IMG/VR virus record: IMGVR_UViG_3300035698_013424
Coordinates: 1-24,032 of that record
Direction: 5' to 3' (one strand)
Source: a virus
Length of the DNA: 24,032 nucleotides
The stretch's first letter is position 1. Each line of letters begins with the position of its first letter. Positions 12,716 to 20,665 of this stretch are shown here, piece by piece. Position numbers and translations under genes: made by a program. Under the pieces are notes generated by a model. That model worked only from the letters and a program-made list of their open reading frames with translations, did not search any database and had not been told where the DNA came from.

Positions 12716-14907
12716 GCCGCGTTCCCGTACTGGCCGTAGCCACGTGGCTGGTCATAGAGCGATCCACCGTTAGAACGCGACAGACGGCGCTCAAGCTCAT
12801 CGATGATTGCCTGCGCAGACATACCGGCCGCATTGATCGAAATGTTGTTAGTGACAGAACCGCCCGAACCACCGGAACCTGACATAGCCGAAACGGCCGC
12901 TTCGACATTGGCCCTTGCACCGGATGCCAGGGACGCAATGCGCTCAGTTTGACGATTGGTCGCAATAAAGCCGGAACGGTTGACGAATTCGGCCTCTCGA
13001 CCGCGCTCTCCAACAATCCGCATCCCAGGCTTAAAATTGCCACCCGTTGCCCGAGACTGCATGACGCCCACATCAACAGGAAGTGGACCCGTTGCACTAC
13101 CTGTATATGGCGTGCGAGTTGATGGAACGTCCGATCTGGGCCTAGATCCACCAAACACATCGCCAACAGCGTCCAAAGCCCGCGCGCCCTGATCACGAAC
13201 CCAAGTAAGAGACTCAATCACCGGGGTGATCTTTTCAAGAACCCAATCAAACTTGGCACCGATCCAATCAATGACCGCCCCCAGACTATCCTTCAGGCCC
13301 TGCCACGCCCGCTCGATCGGCTCAGTCACGCCCAGCGCATCCATCACCGGCTTTATGACGTTATCGTAAGTGTAGCGGAAGATCGCGCCAACCCCCTCGA
13401 ACATCACCTCCCAAAAGTCGCTAAACCCGCCCCACGCCGCTTTGATGCCGTCGATCGCACGGCCCATGTCACCGGTGAACACCCCGCCAACCAAATCACT
13501 AAGCCCACTGAAATAATCACCAACGGCCCCAAACAGTCGACCAAACCAAGGCCCGACATCCTCCCAATTCTTATAGATCAGAAAGGCACCGCCTGCGATC
13601 ACCGCGATGGCCGCTCCAATCGGATTAGCTACGAGAGCCAAGCCAATGGCCTTAATACCACCCGCCACAATGGGCAGCGCAGGTACCAGAGCCCACATCG
13701 CAACGCCAAGTTTCCCAACTGAAAACACAAACTTACCAACTGACAAAATCGCCTTAGAAGCCATAACGGTACCCAGGATCACGCCAAAATTGTCCCAACC
13801 CCCGACCATTTCAGCCACTTTCGACACAACAGACCCCACCTTGGTGGCGACATCACCCATACCGCCCGCGACTTGCCAGACGATTGGCAAAACCCGCTCC
13901 AGCCCGAGGACTGCTGCCTCTGCAAACTCCTTAACACCGTCGCGATTGCTGATTGCCCAGGCCGAAAACGTCTCCATCGATCGCGTCACGACAGGCATAA
14001 ACTCAGAACCAATTACATTTTTTAACCCTTTGACCGTCAGTGTCGCATCGAGCAACCGATCCTGAAAGGTTTCGGCATCCCGAGCCGTGCGCTCAGAAAG
14101 AACATAGCCGGTATCACGCGCCGCCTGGCGTAAATCATCCAGCCCATCTTTGCCGTCGCCCAGCATGTTGACCATGCCGACGCCAGCGCGCGAAAACAGA
14201 TCCGAAGCGATCGCAGCACGCCGCGCTGGGTTTTCGACATCTTTCATCCGCTCGGCTATTTCAGCAAGCGCATCCTCTGGCCGCATTTCGATTAAAGTGT
14301 CGACCTCAAGGCCAAGAGCATTGATAGCATCGGCCGCTGGACCAACACCACCCTCGGCTTCACCCAGGCGTTTGACAAACGCGACCATCGAGCTGTCAAA
14401 AGTGCTTATAGCAACGCCAGACCGCTCGGCCGCATAGCGCAGCTCTTGATACGCCTCGACATTGATGCCCAGCGCGTCCGCACTTTTTGCGACTTCATCA
14501 CCCAGGGAAGCCGTAGAGGATGCGATGCCAAAAATGGCAGTGCCGACCAAACCGATCGCAATGCCAGCCGTGCGCGCCGATCGGCCAATTTGCCCCACCA
14601 TTGAATGGAAATTCTGACCAACGCGAGCCGACGCCTGCGCCGCGCGCGTCCAGGCTTGCTGGCGACGCTTCAGAACTTCTAGCTGCCGACCAAGCTGCTC
14701 ATATTCCCGATCCAACTCGGCAACAGACCGCCCCTGACGTTCAAGAACACGCCGCGTGCGCGACATTTCCTGTTGCCGATTTGTGATTGTTCTTATTTCA
14801 GAGCCGACACCCTGAAGGCCCGACTTGATAAAGCCGATATTGCGCCCAACAGACCGGTCCATGTTGGACCCGATCTGGACTGTGGCGTTAAGCCGTTGGT
14901 TTGCCAT
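12712..14907 (-). CDS. T: Tail tape measure protein gpT
   Basis: A 731-residue protein. A coiled-coil N-terminus (TNRQQEMSRTRRVLERQGRS, LDREYEQLGRQLEVLKRRQQ) is followed by a PhageMin_Tail-type region (DALGINVEAYQELRYAAERS) and hydrophobic stretches at about 113-132 and 395-435 that could cross the host membrane during DNA entry. The end is Gly/Ser-rich and polar. It sets tail length; at roughly 0.15 nm per residue a tail near 110 nm would follow. Its start lies inside the E' frame, as usual for this cluster. Confidence 0.92.
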   Translation of the reverse strand: MANQRLNATVQIGSNMDRSVGRNIGFIKSGLQGVGSEIRTITNRQQEMSRTRRVLERQGRSVAELDREYEQLGRQLEVLKRRQQAWTRAAQASARVGQNFHSMVGQIGRSARTAGIAIGLVGTAIFGIASSTASLGDEVAKSADALGINVEAYQELRYAAERSGVAISTFDSSMVAFVKRLGEAEGGVGPAADAINALGLEVDTLIEMRPEDALAEIAERMKDVENPARRAAIASDLFSRAGVGMVNMLGDGKDGLDDLRQAARDTGYVLSERTARDAETFQDRLLDATLTVKGLKNVIGSEFMPVVTRSMETFSAWAISNRDGVKEFAEAAVLGLERVLPIVWQVAGGMGDVATKVGSVVSKVAEMVGGWDNFGVILGTVMASKAILSVGKFVFSVGKLGVAMWALVPALPIVAGGIKAIGLALVANPIGAAIAVIAGGAFLIYKNWEDVGPWFGRLFGAVGDYFSGLSDLVGGVFTGDMGRAIDGIKAAWGGFSDFWEVMFEGVGAIFRYTYDNVIKPVMDALGVTEPIERAWQGLKDSLGAVIDWIGAKFDWVLEKITPVIESLTWVRDQGARALDAVGDVFGGSRPRSDVPSTRTPYTGSATGPLPVDVGVMQSRATGGNFKPGMRIVGERGREAEFVNRSGFIATNRQTERIASLASGARANVEAAVSAMSGSGGSGGSVTNNISINAAGMSAQAIIDELERRLSRSNGGSLYDQPRGYGQYGNAA

Positions 14908-15031
14908 CTACCAGACCCTCAATCCACCAATTGAAACGCGAGCTGGGCATCGCCATGATTTCGGCGTGACCCCAGCCGGTGCGAGACGCCAGGATTAGAA
15001 CACCCGAGCGCAACACATCCGGCTCAAGCAT
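14888..15031 (-). CDS. gpE'-like extension, reached by -1 frameshift from E
   Basis: A 47-codon frame (MLEPDVLRSGVLILASRTGW, later AEIMAMPSSRFNWWIEGL) matching the short GpE'/GpE family pattern of a W followed by an acidic-hydrophobic helix and a W motif. Its frame is the -1 frame of gene E, continuous with it at the slippery site 15043-15049. The product is therefore most likely made as an E-E' fusion of about 150 residues, the tail assembly chaperone pair of P2-like phages. Independent initiation at the ATG 15031, which overlaps the E stop, is possible. It overlaps the tape-measure start by 20 bases. Confidence 0.75.
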   Translation of the reverse strand: MLEPDVLRSGVLILASRTGWGHAEIMAMPSSRFNWWIEGLVDGKPTA

Positions 15032-15339
15032 TACCCGTACAAAAAACCCAGCGCCTCCTGGAGCCGAATGAAATCACGCATCATAATGCCACGCAGATCA
15101 TCCGGGGCAATTTCCGCCAGATTGGCGATCAACGCGACCTCCGCCTCGGCACTATTGCTGTTTTTTTGCGATGTTAGCTGATCCTCGAGAGACGGCTCGC
15201 GCAGCTTTACAGATGTGACCTTTGCACCCGCGACTAGAAAGCCGCGAGCAAGAGTGACGGTCAGAGAGTTATCCGACCCCTCTTTGATGTATTCCGGGTA
15301 AATTGACGCCTCGGGTTTTTCCGCTGTTTTTGCCATCAT
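15031..15339 (-). CDS. E: Tail assembly chaperone gpE
   Basis: A 102-residue product of the phage tail assembly (P2 gpE/Mu gp41-like) family: YIKEGSDNSLTVTLARGFLV, KLREPSLEDQLTSQ, then LIANLAEIAPDDLRGIMMRD and FIRLQEALGFL at the end. It coats the tape measure during tube polymerisation. It ends in a canonical G GGT TTT slippery heptamer that allows -1 shifting into E'. Two Met codons begin the frame (15339, 15336). Confidence 0.88.
   Translation of the reverse strand: MMAKTAEKPEASIYPEYIKEGSDNSLTVTLARGFLVAGAKVTSVKLREPSLEDQLTSQKNSNSAEAEVALIANLAEIAPDDLRGIMMRDFIRLQEALGFLYG
15043..15049 (-). promoter_or_regulatory. Programmed -1 frameshift site in E/E'
   Basis: Codons CTG GGT TTT TTG contain G GGT TTT in the X XXY YYZ register, three codons before the E stop codon. 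A -1 slip continues as TTT GTA CGG GTA ATG CTT, directly into the E' frame. Confidence 0.75.
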
Positions 15340-15347
15340 ACCGCCCC

Positions 15348-15854
15348 TTAAATACCAATAGCCGCGCGCCGCGCAGCCAACTGATCAACACCGTTAATCA
15401 CGCGCGTCATGTTAAGGACGTCGATGTTGTGAATTTCACGACCATCCAGCTCCTCGGAAAAGAAATCGCAGCGAACAGTGACGGTCAAAGGAGCCATCTG
15501 CCCAGGCGACCAGGTGCCACGTTCAATACGAGTGATCTTGCCGCGCAGGCGATGAACCGACGCTTTGACCGTGCCGTCATAACTTTCGACAGCACCGCGC
15601 GCGGTGAAGTTAACGCTTTCACCCTCGGCAACGCCCCAAAGTGTCAGGACGTCGAAATCATAAGCGGTAAGCACGAAAGACGCCTCAAGCCCCTCCATGC
15701 CCATATCGAGCGCGATCGGGGCATCCATACCACCGGCCCGAAAGTCCTCGGTTTGCACCGCGAGAGGAGGTGCAGAATATTCGGAGACGTTGCCAGCATA
15801 GCCCCGGCCGTCCACGAACAGATTAAAATTGCGAAGGATATCACGAGCGGCCAT
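15348..15854 (-). CDS. FII: Major tail tube protein gpFII
   Basis: A 168-residue protein of the P2 FII family: ILRNFNLFVDGRGYAGNVSE, PLAVQTEDFRAGGMDAPIAL, DMGMEGLEASFVLTAYD, then MTRVINGVDQLAARRAAIGI at the C-terminus. It stacks as hexamers to form the inner tube. Its ATG overlaps the sheath stop by one base (TAATG), giving strong coupling between sheath and tube. Confidence 0.93.
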   Translation of the reverse strand: MAARDILRNFNLFVDGRGYAGNVSEYSAPPLAVQTEDFRAGGMDAPIALDMGMEGLEASFVLTAYDFDVLTLWGVAEGESVNFTARGAVESYDGTVKASVHRLRGKITRIERGTWSPGQMAPLTVTVRCDFFSEELDGREIHNIDVLNMTRVINGVDQLAARRAAIGI

Positions 15855-17041
15855 TAGGAAAGTGCCTCCGAAATGTAGGTGTCAACCAGGTGAGAGCGGA
15901 ACGTGATATGTTCCGCAGGATAGGGAGGCGTGAATTCAAGATTAAAATACACCTTCCCCTCGAGGATGGAAGCCGGAGTGTTTAGATCCGGGTCCGGGAA
16001 ACAACGCCCTCCGAGTAGCGCGCCCAGCTCGACAAGAGTGGCAATGTAGCCATTCACGCCGTCCGACACGTCCTCCAGGTAGGTTTTCGTGATATTGCGA
16101 TCGACAGCCCAAAGATGCGCGCGCTGCAGGCTTTCGTGGAGGATATCGGCCGTGCGCCGCACAGAGATAAACTGGAATTTTGGATCATCGGTCGGCACCC
16201 GGTTGCCCCACAGACGGAAGCCGTCCTGGCGGATGATTGTGGCCACATCATTCTCGTTCAAGAGATTGGCGCGAGACGACGCATCACCCAACTTGAAATC
16301 GACCGGGCGAGCCGTGCCGATAATGCCGAAAATGCCTTTGTTAGAAGGCGACCACCAAAAGCCGCGATCGTTATCCGTGCGAGCGATAACACCCGCAACC
16401 CGAGCCGAACTAGGCTCCACAACAACATCGCCCGCGCCGTCCAAAACCTTGACCCAAGGATCAACGACATAAACCCGACCCGAGGTGCCCCAATCGGCCG
16501 CATGCGTTTGAGCAGCCGCGTCCGTGGTGTTTGGACCATCAGCGACAATGATGGAGCGCAGGCGAGAGGCGATGCCCTCAAGCTCGGCAATAACCGGGTT
16601 TGCAGCATCCGAGGGACGCTGGTGTGTCCAGCCCGGCGCGCAAAGGATGCGCGGCGCAAAGCCGACAACACTCTCAGCAGCAGCAAGCGCATGAACGCCC
16701 TCATAAGCGCCGTTATTTGCATCAACACCGCCAACGATATTAGCCAGAGTAGCCGCCTCGTCCGCGCCTTCCTCAACCCGAACCACGATAACCACCGCAC
16801 CGATTTGATCGAAAATGCCGTCGAGAGCGGATGGCAGAGAGCCGAGCCCGGTCCCGACCGTGTCCAGTTTTGCCGCTTCCAGGCGATTGCCCGCGATCAG
16901 AACTGGAGTGTTTAAAGGGAATGCGGTCGCATCGGCATTTGTGGCAGTGCCCACGATACCGATAACGCCCGATCGCACCGTGCGGATCGGCCGAGCGCCG
17001 GTGTCCACCTCGATGACTTCAACGCCGTGTAAGAATGCCAT
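15854..17041 (-). CDS. FI: Tail sheath protein gpFI
   Basis: A 395-residue protein matching P2 FI: start FLHGVEVIEVDTGARPIRTV, then GVIGIVGTATNADA, PRILCAPGWTHQRP, the GFWWSPSNKGIFGI and GFRLWGNRVPTDD blocks, and a C-terminal TPPYPAEHITFRSHLVDTYI. It forms the contractile sheath, so this phage is a myovirus. The 18-bp repeat lies about 63 bases before its start, inside the preceding gene. Confidence 0.96.
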   Translation of the reverse strand: MAFLHGVEVIEVDTGARPIRTVRSGVIGIVGTATNADATAFPLNTPVLIAGNRLEAAKLDTVGTGLGSLPSALDGIFDQIGAVVIVVRVEEGADEAATLANIVGGVDANNGAYEGVHALAAAESVVGFAPRILCAPGWTHQRPSDAANPVIAELEGIASRLRSIIVADGPNTTDAAAQTHAADWGTSGRVYVVDPWVKVLDGAGDVVVEPSSARVAGVIARTDNDRGFWWSPSNKGIFGIIGTARPVDFKLGDASSRANLLNENDVATIIRQDGFRLWGNRVPTDDPKFQFISVRRTADILHESLQRAHLWAVDRNITKTYLEDVSDGVNGYIATLVELGALLGGRCFPDPDLNTPASILEGKVYFNLEFTPPYPAEHITFRSHLVDTYISEALS

Positions 17042-17065
17042 TTTTATCCGCTCCGATGATTGCCG

Positions 17066-17518
17066 CTATTCAGGACGATCATCACGACGCGGCCGGGGTG
17101 TTTCCTCTGGCGGTTTTCCCGACGCGATAATGGCGCCTGAAATGATCTCATCAAGGCTGGCATAGGAGCGGCGGTAGTCAAACGAACCGAACTGGCCCAA
17201 AACCCGCACCGCGAGGTAAAACAAGAGGCTGATCAAAATAGCAGTGAGGAATTTTAGGTGCCGCGAACCGCCGCGATACTGCCGCGCCGCGTCTCGCAGC
17301 ATTGCCTTGAAAAACAGCCAATCACAGCGCGCGCGATCCCAACGATCGCCACCGACCCAATAGCCAAAGTCGTGGTGACGCCAGCTGGCATCTTTGAAAT
17401 ACCAACTGGCGTTTTTAGTTATCCAGGCGCGAGCCCGGACAGAGAGCCAACTCGGCCCGATGCCGTTCCCAAATTGCAGCTGCTGCGCGGCCGTCAAATC
17501 ATAAAAAGACGGCCGCAC
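17066..17518 (-). CDS. Phospholipase A2-like membrane protein in the tail cluster
   Basis: A 150-residue product from a GTG at 17518, with GAGG 9 bases upstream; the frame remains open to an ATG at 17557 inside the previous gene. Residues 17-22 (GNGIGP) look like a calcium loop, 46-52 (WRHHDFG) like the PLA2 His-Asp dyad (His49/Asp50), and RARCDWLFFKAM (62-73) like the second PLA2 helix with its Asp. A membrane segment follows at 90-108, then a polar tail whose GKPPEET is encoded by the 18-bp repeat. Inferred: a lipid-cleaving protein used in entry or lysis. No such gene occurs at this place in P2. Confidence 0.55.
   Translation of the reverse strand: MRPSFYDLTAAQQLQFGNGIGPSWLSVRARAWITKNASWYFKDASWRHHDFGYWVGGDRWDRARCDWLFFKAMLRDAARQYRGGSRHLKFLTAILISLLFYLAVRVLGQFGSFDYRRSYASLDEIISGAIIASGKPPEETPRPRRDDRPE
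17104..17121 (-). repeat. 18-bp late repeat, copy 2
   Basis: Same CGGGAAAACCGCCAGAGG on the minus strand, in the 3' end of the PLA2-like gene, about 63 bases before the sheath start. The match with copy 3 extends through AAAC and, after a 4-base gap, CGGCCGC. Confidence 0.85.
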
Positions 17519-17522
17519 CCAA

Positions 17523-18011
17523 TTATGCCTCGGGAACGCCCAGCGCGATCTCGGCACGCCGTGCCTCGGTGATCAAACCAGCTTGGGCCAAACCGGCCAA
17601 ACCGCCAACGACCATCGAAGTCTCGATGTTGAGCGTTTCCATTTGCGGATTGTCCAGCACGTCATAAAGCGCATCGAGCGTGAACTTTAAGACCAACTCC
17701 TGCTCGCCGGTGCCAGAGTATGCCCGCGCCATTCGGATCGCGACCTGCTCTTGAATGGTGAACAACATTTTGAACTCAACGCGACTGACCAAGGTGCGGA
17801 ATTGTGGCACCGGATCAACGGCTGCAGGTTCTTCTGGATGCGTCCACATCTGCCCGTTTTTTGACGACAGCCGCGTGGTCAAATCAGGAACTTCGATAAA
17901 CTCGCCCGCAATATCTGGGTGGAACCGTTCCGCAGGATCACCGTCGATCAAGTCGATCACCAAGCGGTCACCGTCGTCATTCGCGTCTGTCATTCTTGCA
18001 AATTTTGTCAT
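17523..18011 (-). CDS. Hypothetical protein after the fibre gene, possible fibre chaperone
   Basis: A 162-residue product; the ATG at 18011 follows the fibre stop with GTGGAG upstream. N-terminus acidic (DANDDGDRLVIDLIDGD), then a Pro-rich stretch, then a helical domain (VEFKMLFTIQEQVAIRMARA, ELVLKFTLDALYDVLDNPQM, VVGGLAGLAQAGLITEARRAEI). Genes at this position often code for fibre assembly factors, and the FTIQE(Q/R)xAIRMAR helix recalls such proteins, but no defined family is recognised. Confidence 0.6.
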   Translation of the reverse strand: MTKFARMTDANDDGDRLVIDLIDGDPAERFHPDIAGEFIEVPDLTTRLSSKNGQMWTHPEEPAAVDPVPQFRTLVSRVEFKMLFTIQEQVAIRMARAYSGTGEQELVLKFTLDALYDVLDNPQMETLNIETSMVVGGLAGLAQAGLITEARRAEIALGVPEA

Positions 18012-18012
18012 T

Positions 18013-19026
18013 TCACCACTCCACAACTACGAGGCCGTGGCCACCACGACCACCAGCAGCACTGCCACCAGCGCCGCCACCAGCACCAAAACCACCAATG
18101 GCAAAGAGGCCAGAACCGGCATTATAGCCATTACCTCCACCGCCACCACAGACGCCGCCGTTGCCGCCATTTGCTCCGGTACCGGAACCGTTTGCACCGC
18201 CGCCGCCACCGCCACCGCCGTCACCACCAGTGCCAGCATTACCGCCTGCGCCGCTGCTCACCGTTCCATTACCTCCATGTCCTCCAAAAAAGTCTGTAGG
18301 AAAACGGATCAATTGACCTGTAGGATTAGATAAAAGCGTTCCAAGAACATCTAACCCGCCATCGTTTGAGTTTGCAGATTGTGTTGAACTACCCCCGCCA
18401 CCACCAACGGCACCAGCACCGTCCGCGCCATTATTGCCTGCGATGCCGCCACCGCCGCCACCAGCGTTGCCATTTGCATTGCCGCCATTGCCCCCATTGC
18501 CAAGTTGGGTCGCGGCACCGCCGCCACCGCCACCAGTATGGGCGTTGCCGCCGTGACCGCCGCGCCCGCCGATGAACTGAGCCAGCCCTCCGGTACCAGC
18601 ACCGGCAAGCCCCGTTGTGGCCCCATTGCTAGAAGCGCCTCTGCCGCCGGTCGCGGAAATGAGACTGGCAAAAGATGACGAACCACCAGTCGCTCCAGTG
18701 CTGCCTTTAGCCCCACCAGAACCAACTGTAACAGCATGAGATGAACCAGGCACCAAATCAAAAATGCCCCAAGCAAAACCGCCGCCACCGCCACCGCCAG
18801 CCGGTCCCTGGCTAACATCGCGAGCGCCGCCGCCTGCGCCCAATACGCGGATGCGCGCTTTTGTTATTCCAGCCGGAACCTGAAAGTTTCCCGAACCAAG
18901 AAACACCTGATACAACCCATTGCCAAAAATATCTTGGCCTTGAAGTCGAGGAACACCAGAAACCCCAAACTGAGTGAATTCCGAACCGCCTGCCGACACC
19001 GCTGCTGCAGAAATAAACCGCCCCAT
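18013..19026 (-). CDS. Glycine-rich tail fibre tip / adhesin
   Basis: A 337-residue protein. Residues 1-60 (FISAAAVSAGGSEFTQFGVS, YQVFLGSGNFQVPAGITKA) form an attachment domain; the rest is dominated by Gly-rich runs (GGGGGG, GGNGGNANGNAGG, GGRGGHGG) and ends GLVVVEW. Gly-rich fibre tips of this sort form polyglycine-II sandwich lattices that expose variable loops to the host receptor, as in S16-like gp38 adhesins. Likely the host-range determinant. The repetitive DNA produces long antisense open frames that are not genes. Confidence 0.8.
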   Translation of the reverse strand: MGRFISAAAVSAGGSEFTQFGVSGVPRLQGQDIFGNGLYQVFLGSGNFQVPAGITKARIRVLGAGGGARDVSQGPAGGGGGGGFAWGIFDLVPGSSHAVTVGSGGAKGSTGATGGSSSFASLISATGGRGASSNGATTGLAGAGTGGLAQFIGGRGGHGGNAHTGGGGGGAATQLGNGGNGGNANGNAGGGGGGIAGNNGADGAGAVGGGGGSSTQSANSNDGGLDVLGTLLSNPTGQLIRFPTDFFGGHGGNGTVSSGAGGNAGTGGDGGGGGGGGANGSGTGANGGNGGVCGGGGGNGYNAGSGLFAIGGFGAGGGAGGSAAGGRGGHGLVVVEW

Positions 19027-19341
19027 TTAAACGTCCTCCTCAAAGCCATGAGCGCGGTAGGAAACCACGCCCGTATCATCTTGCACCACGATCTTCTCGC
19101 CAGCCGCGCAAACCAGCGCGGTCACATGCAGCACGCCGCTGCTAGGCAACGGAGCATCGTACTCGATCCAATCTTTATTGCCTGCCGTGGCATCCGACGT
19201 GATCGCGATCCGCACCTTTGCAGCGTCCGCGCCACGATTGACGCAAATCAAATTCGCAGTCGTCACATGCGCGGCAGGCACCGTGTAAAGAGTGGCAGCG
19301 GTATCCGCCGCCGGGGCAACACTGCCCAGTTTTCCCGTCAT
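19027..19341 (-). CDS. Small beta-rich fibre-associated protein
   Basis: A 104-residue product, ATGA-coupled to the gpH-like gene before it and separated by no base from the glycine-rich fibre. Predicted beta-sandwich: TAATLYTVPAAHVTTANLIC, AAKVRIAITSD, WIEYDAPLPSSGVLHVTALV, EKIVVQDDTGVVSYRAHGF. Similar short proteins with the LYTVPA pattern occur in fibre regions of Rhodobacterales phages. Probably part of the fibre; the precise role is unknown. Confidence 0.65.
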   Translation of the reverse strand: MTGKLGSVAPAADTAATLYTVPAAHVTTANLICVNRGADAAKVRIAITSDATAGNKDWIEYDAPLPSSGVLHVTALVCAAGEKIVVQDDTGVVSYRAHGFEEDV

Positions 19342-20024
19342 GATTGCTCTCCAAAATAAGCCCGTGATTTACGTTTGCGCAGGGATGGAGCCTGCGAAAG
19401 AATGGTGGCCAGCGCGTCCCGCGTCACTTTCTTAGGCAAATCGGCACTCGCGTCCTGGACGACAAACCGATCGAGAGCGCCGTCGAACTGCGCAGCCGTA
19501 AGACTGCCCAGCGCGCCAAGGTCTAAAGCAATGGTGCGATCGACTAAAAGATCACCGCCGCCTTTCAGACCCGCAGCGGCGTTAACTTCACGCTCGCCAG
19601 GCACCATAGAACTTGCCGCCTCGATACGAATGACGAGGTTTTCCAAGTCGGAAAAAACAACAATGACATCAAGCGACAGCGCAAAGCCGACCGGCTTATT
19701 TATGGGCAGCGGATATTTGACGATCGCGATCAAATCACCATCATCGTCCAGCAAGCCGACCTCGCGAATATCCGAAAACGGACCCGCATCAACAGCAAGC
19801 TCGATGCGGAAAAACGCCTCGTTTGCATTGCCGGTTTGGCCCTGGGCCATGACAGCCACACGGCCGGTTTCATTTACCAGCGCCGTCTCGCCCCCGGTCG
19901 GTGAATAGTTACCGTCACCAAAAGCGATGTGCGTGATATTGATAACGCCACCGCCCGAGACAGCAAGCGCGGCCGCCTCTTTGTTGCGGCCCACATTTGT
20001 CAGAAATCCATAAGGTTGTGTCAT
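19338..20024 (-). CDS. H: Tail fibre protein gpH, N-terminal DUF3751-type part
   Basis: A 228-residue protein. Residues 1-150 match the phage tail-collar fibre domain of P2 gpH: YGFLTNVGRNKEAAALA, INITHIAFGDGNYSPTGGET, FSDIREVGLLDDDGDLIAIV. It joins the fibre to the baseplate. P2 gpH is much longer; here the distal part is missing and the receptor-binding role is probably taken over by the separate small beta protein and glycine-rich protein downstream. Confidence 0.85.
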   Translation of the reverse strand: MTQPYGFLTNVGRNKEAAALAVSGGGVINITHIAFGDGNYSPTGGETALVNETGRVAVMAQGQTGNANEAFFRIELAVDAGPFSDIREVGLLDDDGDLIAIVKYPLPINKPVGFALSLDVIVVFSDLENLVIRIEAASSMVPGEREVNAAAGLKGGGDLLVDRTIALDLGALGSLTAAQFDGALDRFVVQDASADLPKKVTRDALATILSQAPSLRKRKSRAYFGEQS

Positions 20025-20665
20025 GTGACCCTTTCAACTCTTACGGCTGGCCCAATGATTTGAGCCCAGCCGGTGACGCCACAGCCTGCAGCCGTGGACA
20101 CGATAGGCGCAGGCGGGATGCCCCCGATGTTTAGCGCGCGCATGCGATGATAGGACGTCGCACCAAGATAAGTGCGCGCGCGCGATTGGATCACAGCCGA
20201 CACATCATAGTGCGCGCTGGCCGGTTTCACTCGATCGATAACCAAGACCAGCTGATCGATCACATCAGAGATAAGCACACCGGACGTGAGCAATTCGGCA
20301 ACCGACAAACGCACAGTGAATGTGCCAGGATCAGCGCCCTGCGCAGCACCCGCCTCCCACCATTCAATGATTTGAGCATCAGACCCGAGAGACGCGATAG
20401 CCAACTCGACTGCGCGCCGCGTGCCCTTGCGGCGATGGACCTCAACGGATCGCTCAATAACGGCCCGTTTGACCGGCTCGCTCCAGGACGCGTCCCACAC
20501 ATCGACGGAAAACGCCCAGGCAAGCCAAGGCAACACGGACAACGGGCAGCTTTGTGGGTTCCACAAATCCGCAATCGGTACTGGCACATCCGACAGCCGC
20601 GCCGTTGATTGATCGAGTGCGACCTCGGCATTTGTGGCGTTAGATGGGAGCAAGCGATCAGACAT
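20021..20665 (-). CDS. I: Tail protein gpI, baseplate
   Basis: A 214-residue protein of the P2 gpI family: LLPSNATNAEVALDQSTARL, VPIADLWNPQSCPLSVLPWL, AWAFSVDVWDASWSEPVKRA, VHRRKGTRRAVELAIASLG. It forms the outer part of baseplate wedges. The start at 20665 overlaps the J stop and has GGTGG 5 bases upstream; a longer start at 20725 is inside J. Confidence 0.93.
   Translation of the reverse strand: MSDRLLPSNATNAEVALDQSTARLSDVPVPIADLWNPQSCPLSVLPWLAWAFSVDVWDASWSEPVKRAVIERSVEVHRRKGTRRAVELAIASLGSDAQIIEWWEAGAAQGADPGTFTVRLSVAELLTSGVLISDVIDQLVLVIDRVKPASAHYDVSAVIQSRARTYLGATSYHRMRALNIGGIPPAPIVSTAAGCGVTGWAQIIGPAVRVERVT

Noticed and set aside
16115-16915. 266-codon plus-strand frame and a 180-codon minus frame at 16258-16800
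   Set aside because: Both are shadows of the well-recognised sheath gene.
17755-18333. Long plus-strand frames with Thr/Ala- or His/Arg-rich translations (also 17919-18299)
   Set aside because: They arise from the antisense of the glycine-rich fibre gene, whose GGN codons leave all frames open.
18030-18830. Simple-sequence repeat or microsatellite
   Set aside because: The periodicity is explained by Gly codons of an intact fibre reading frame.
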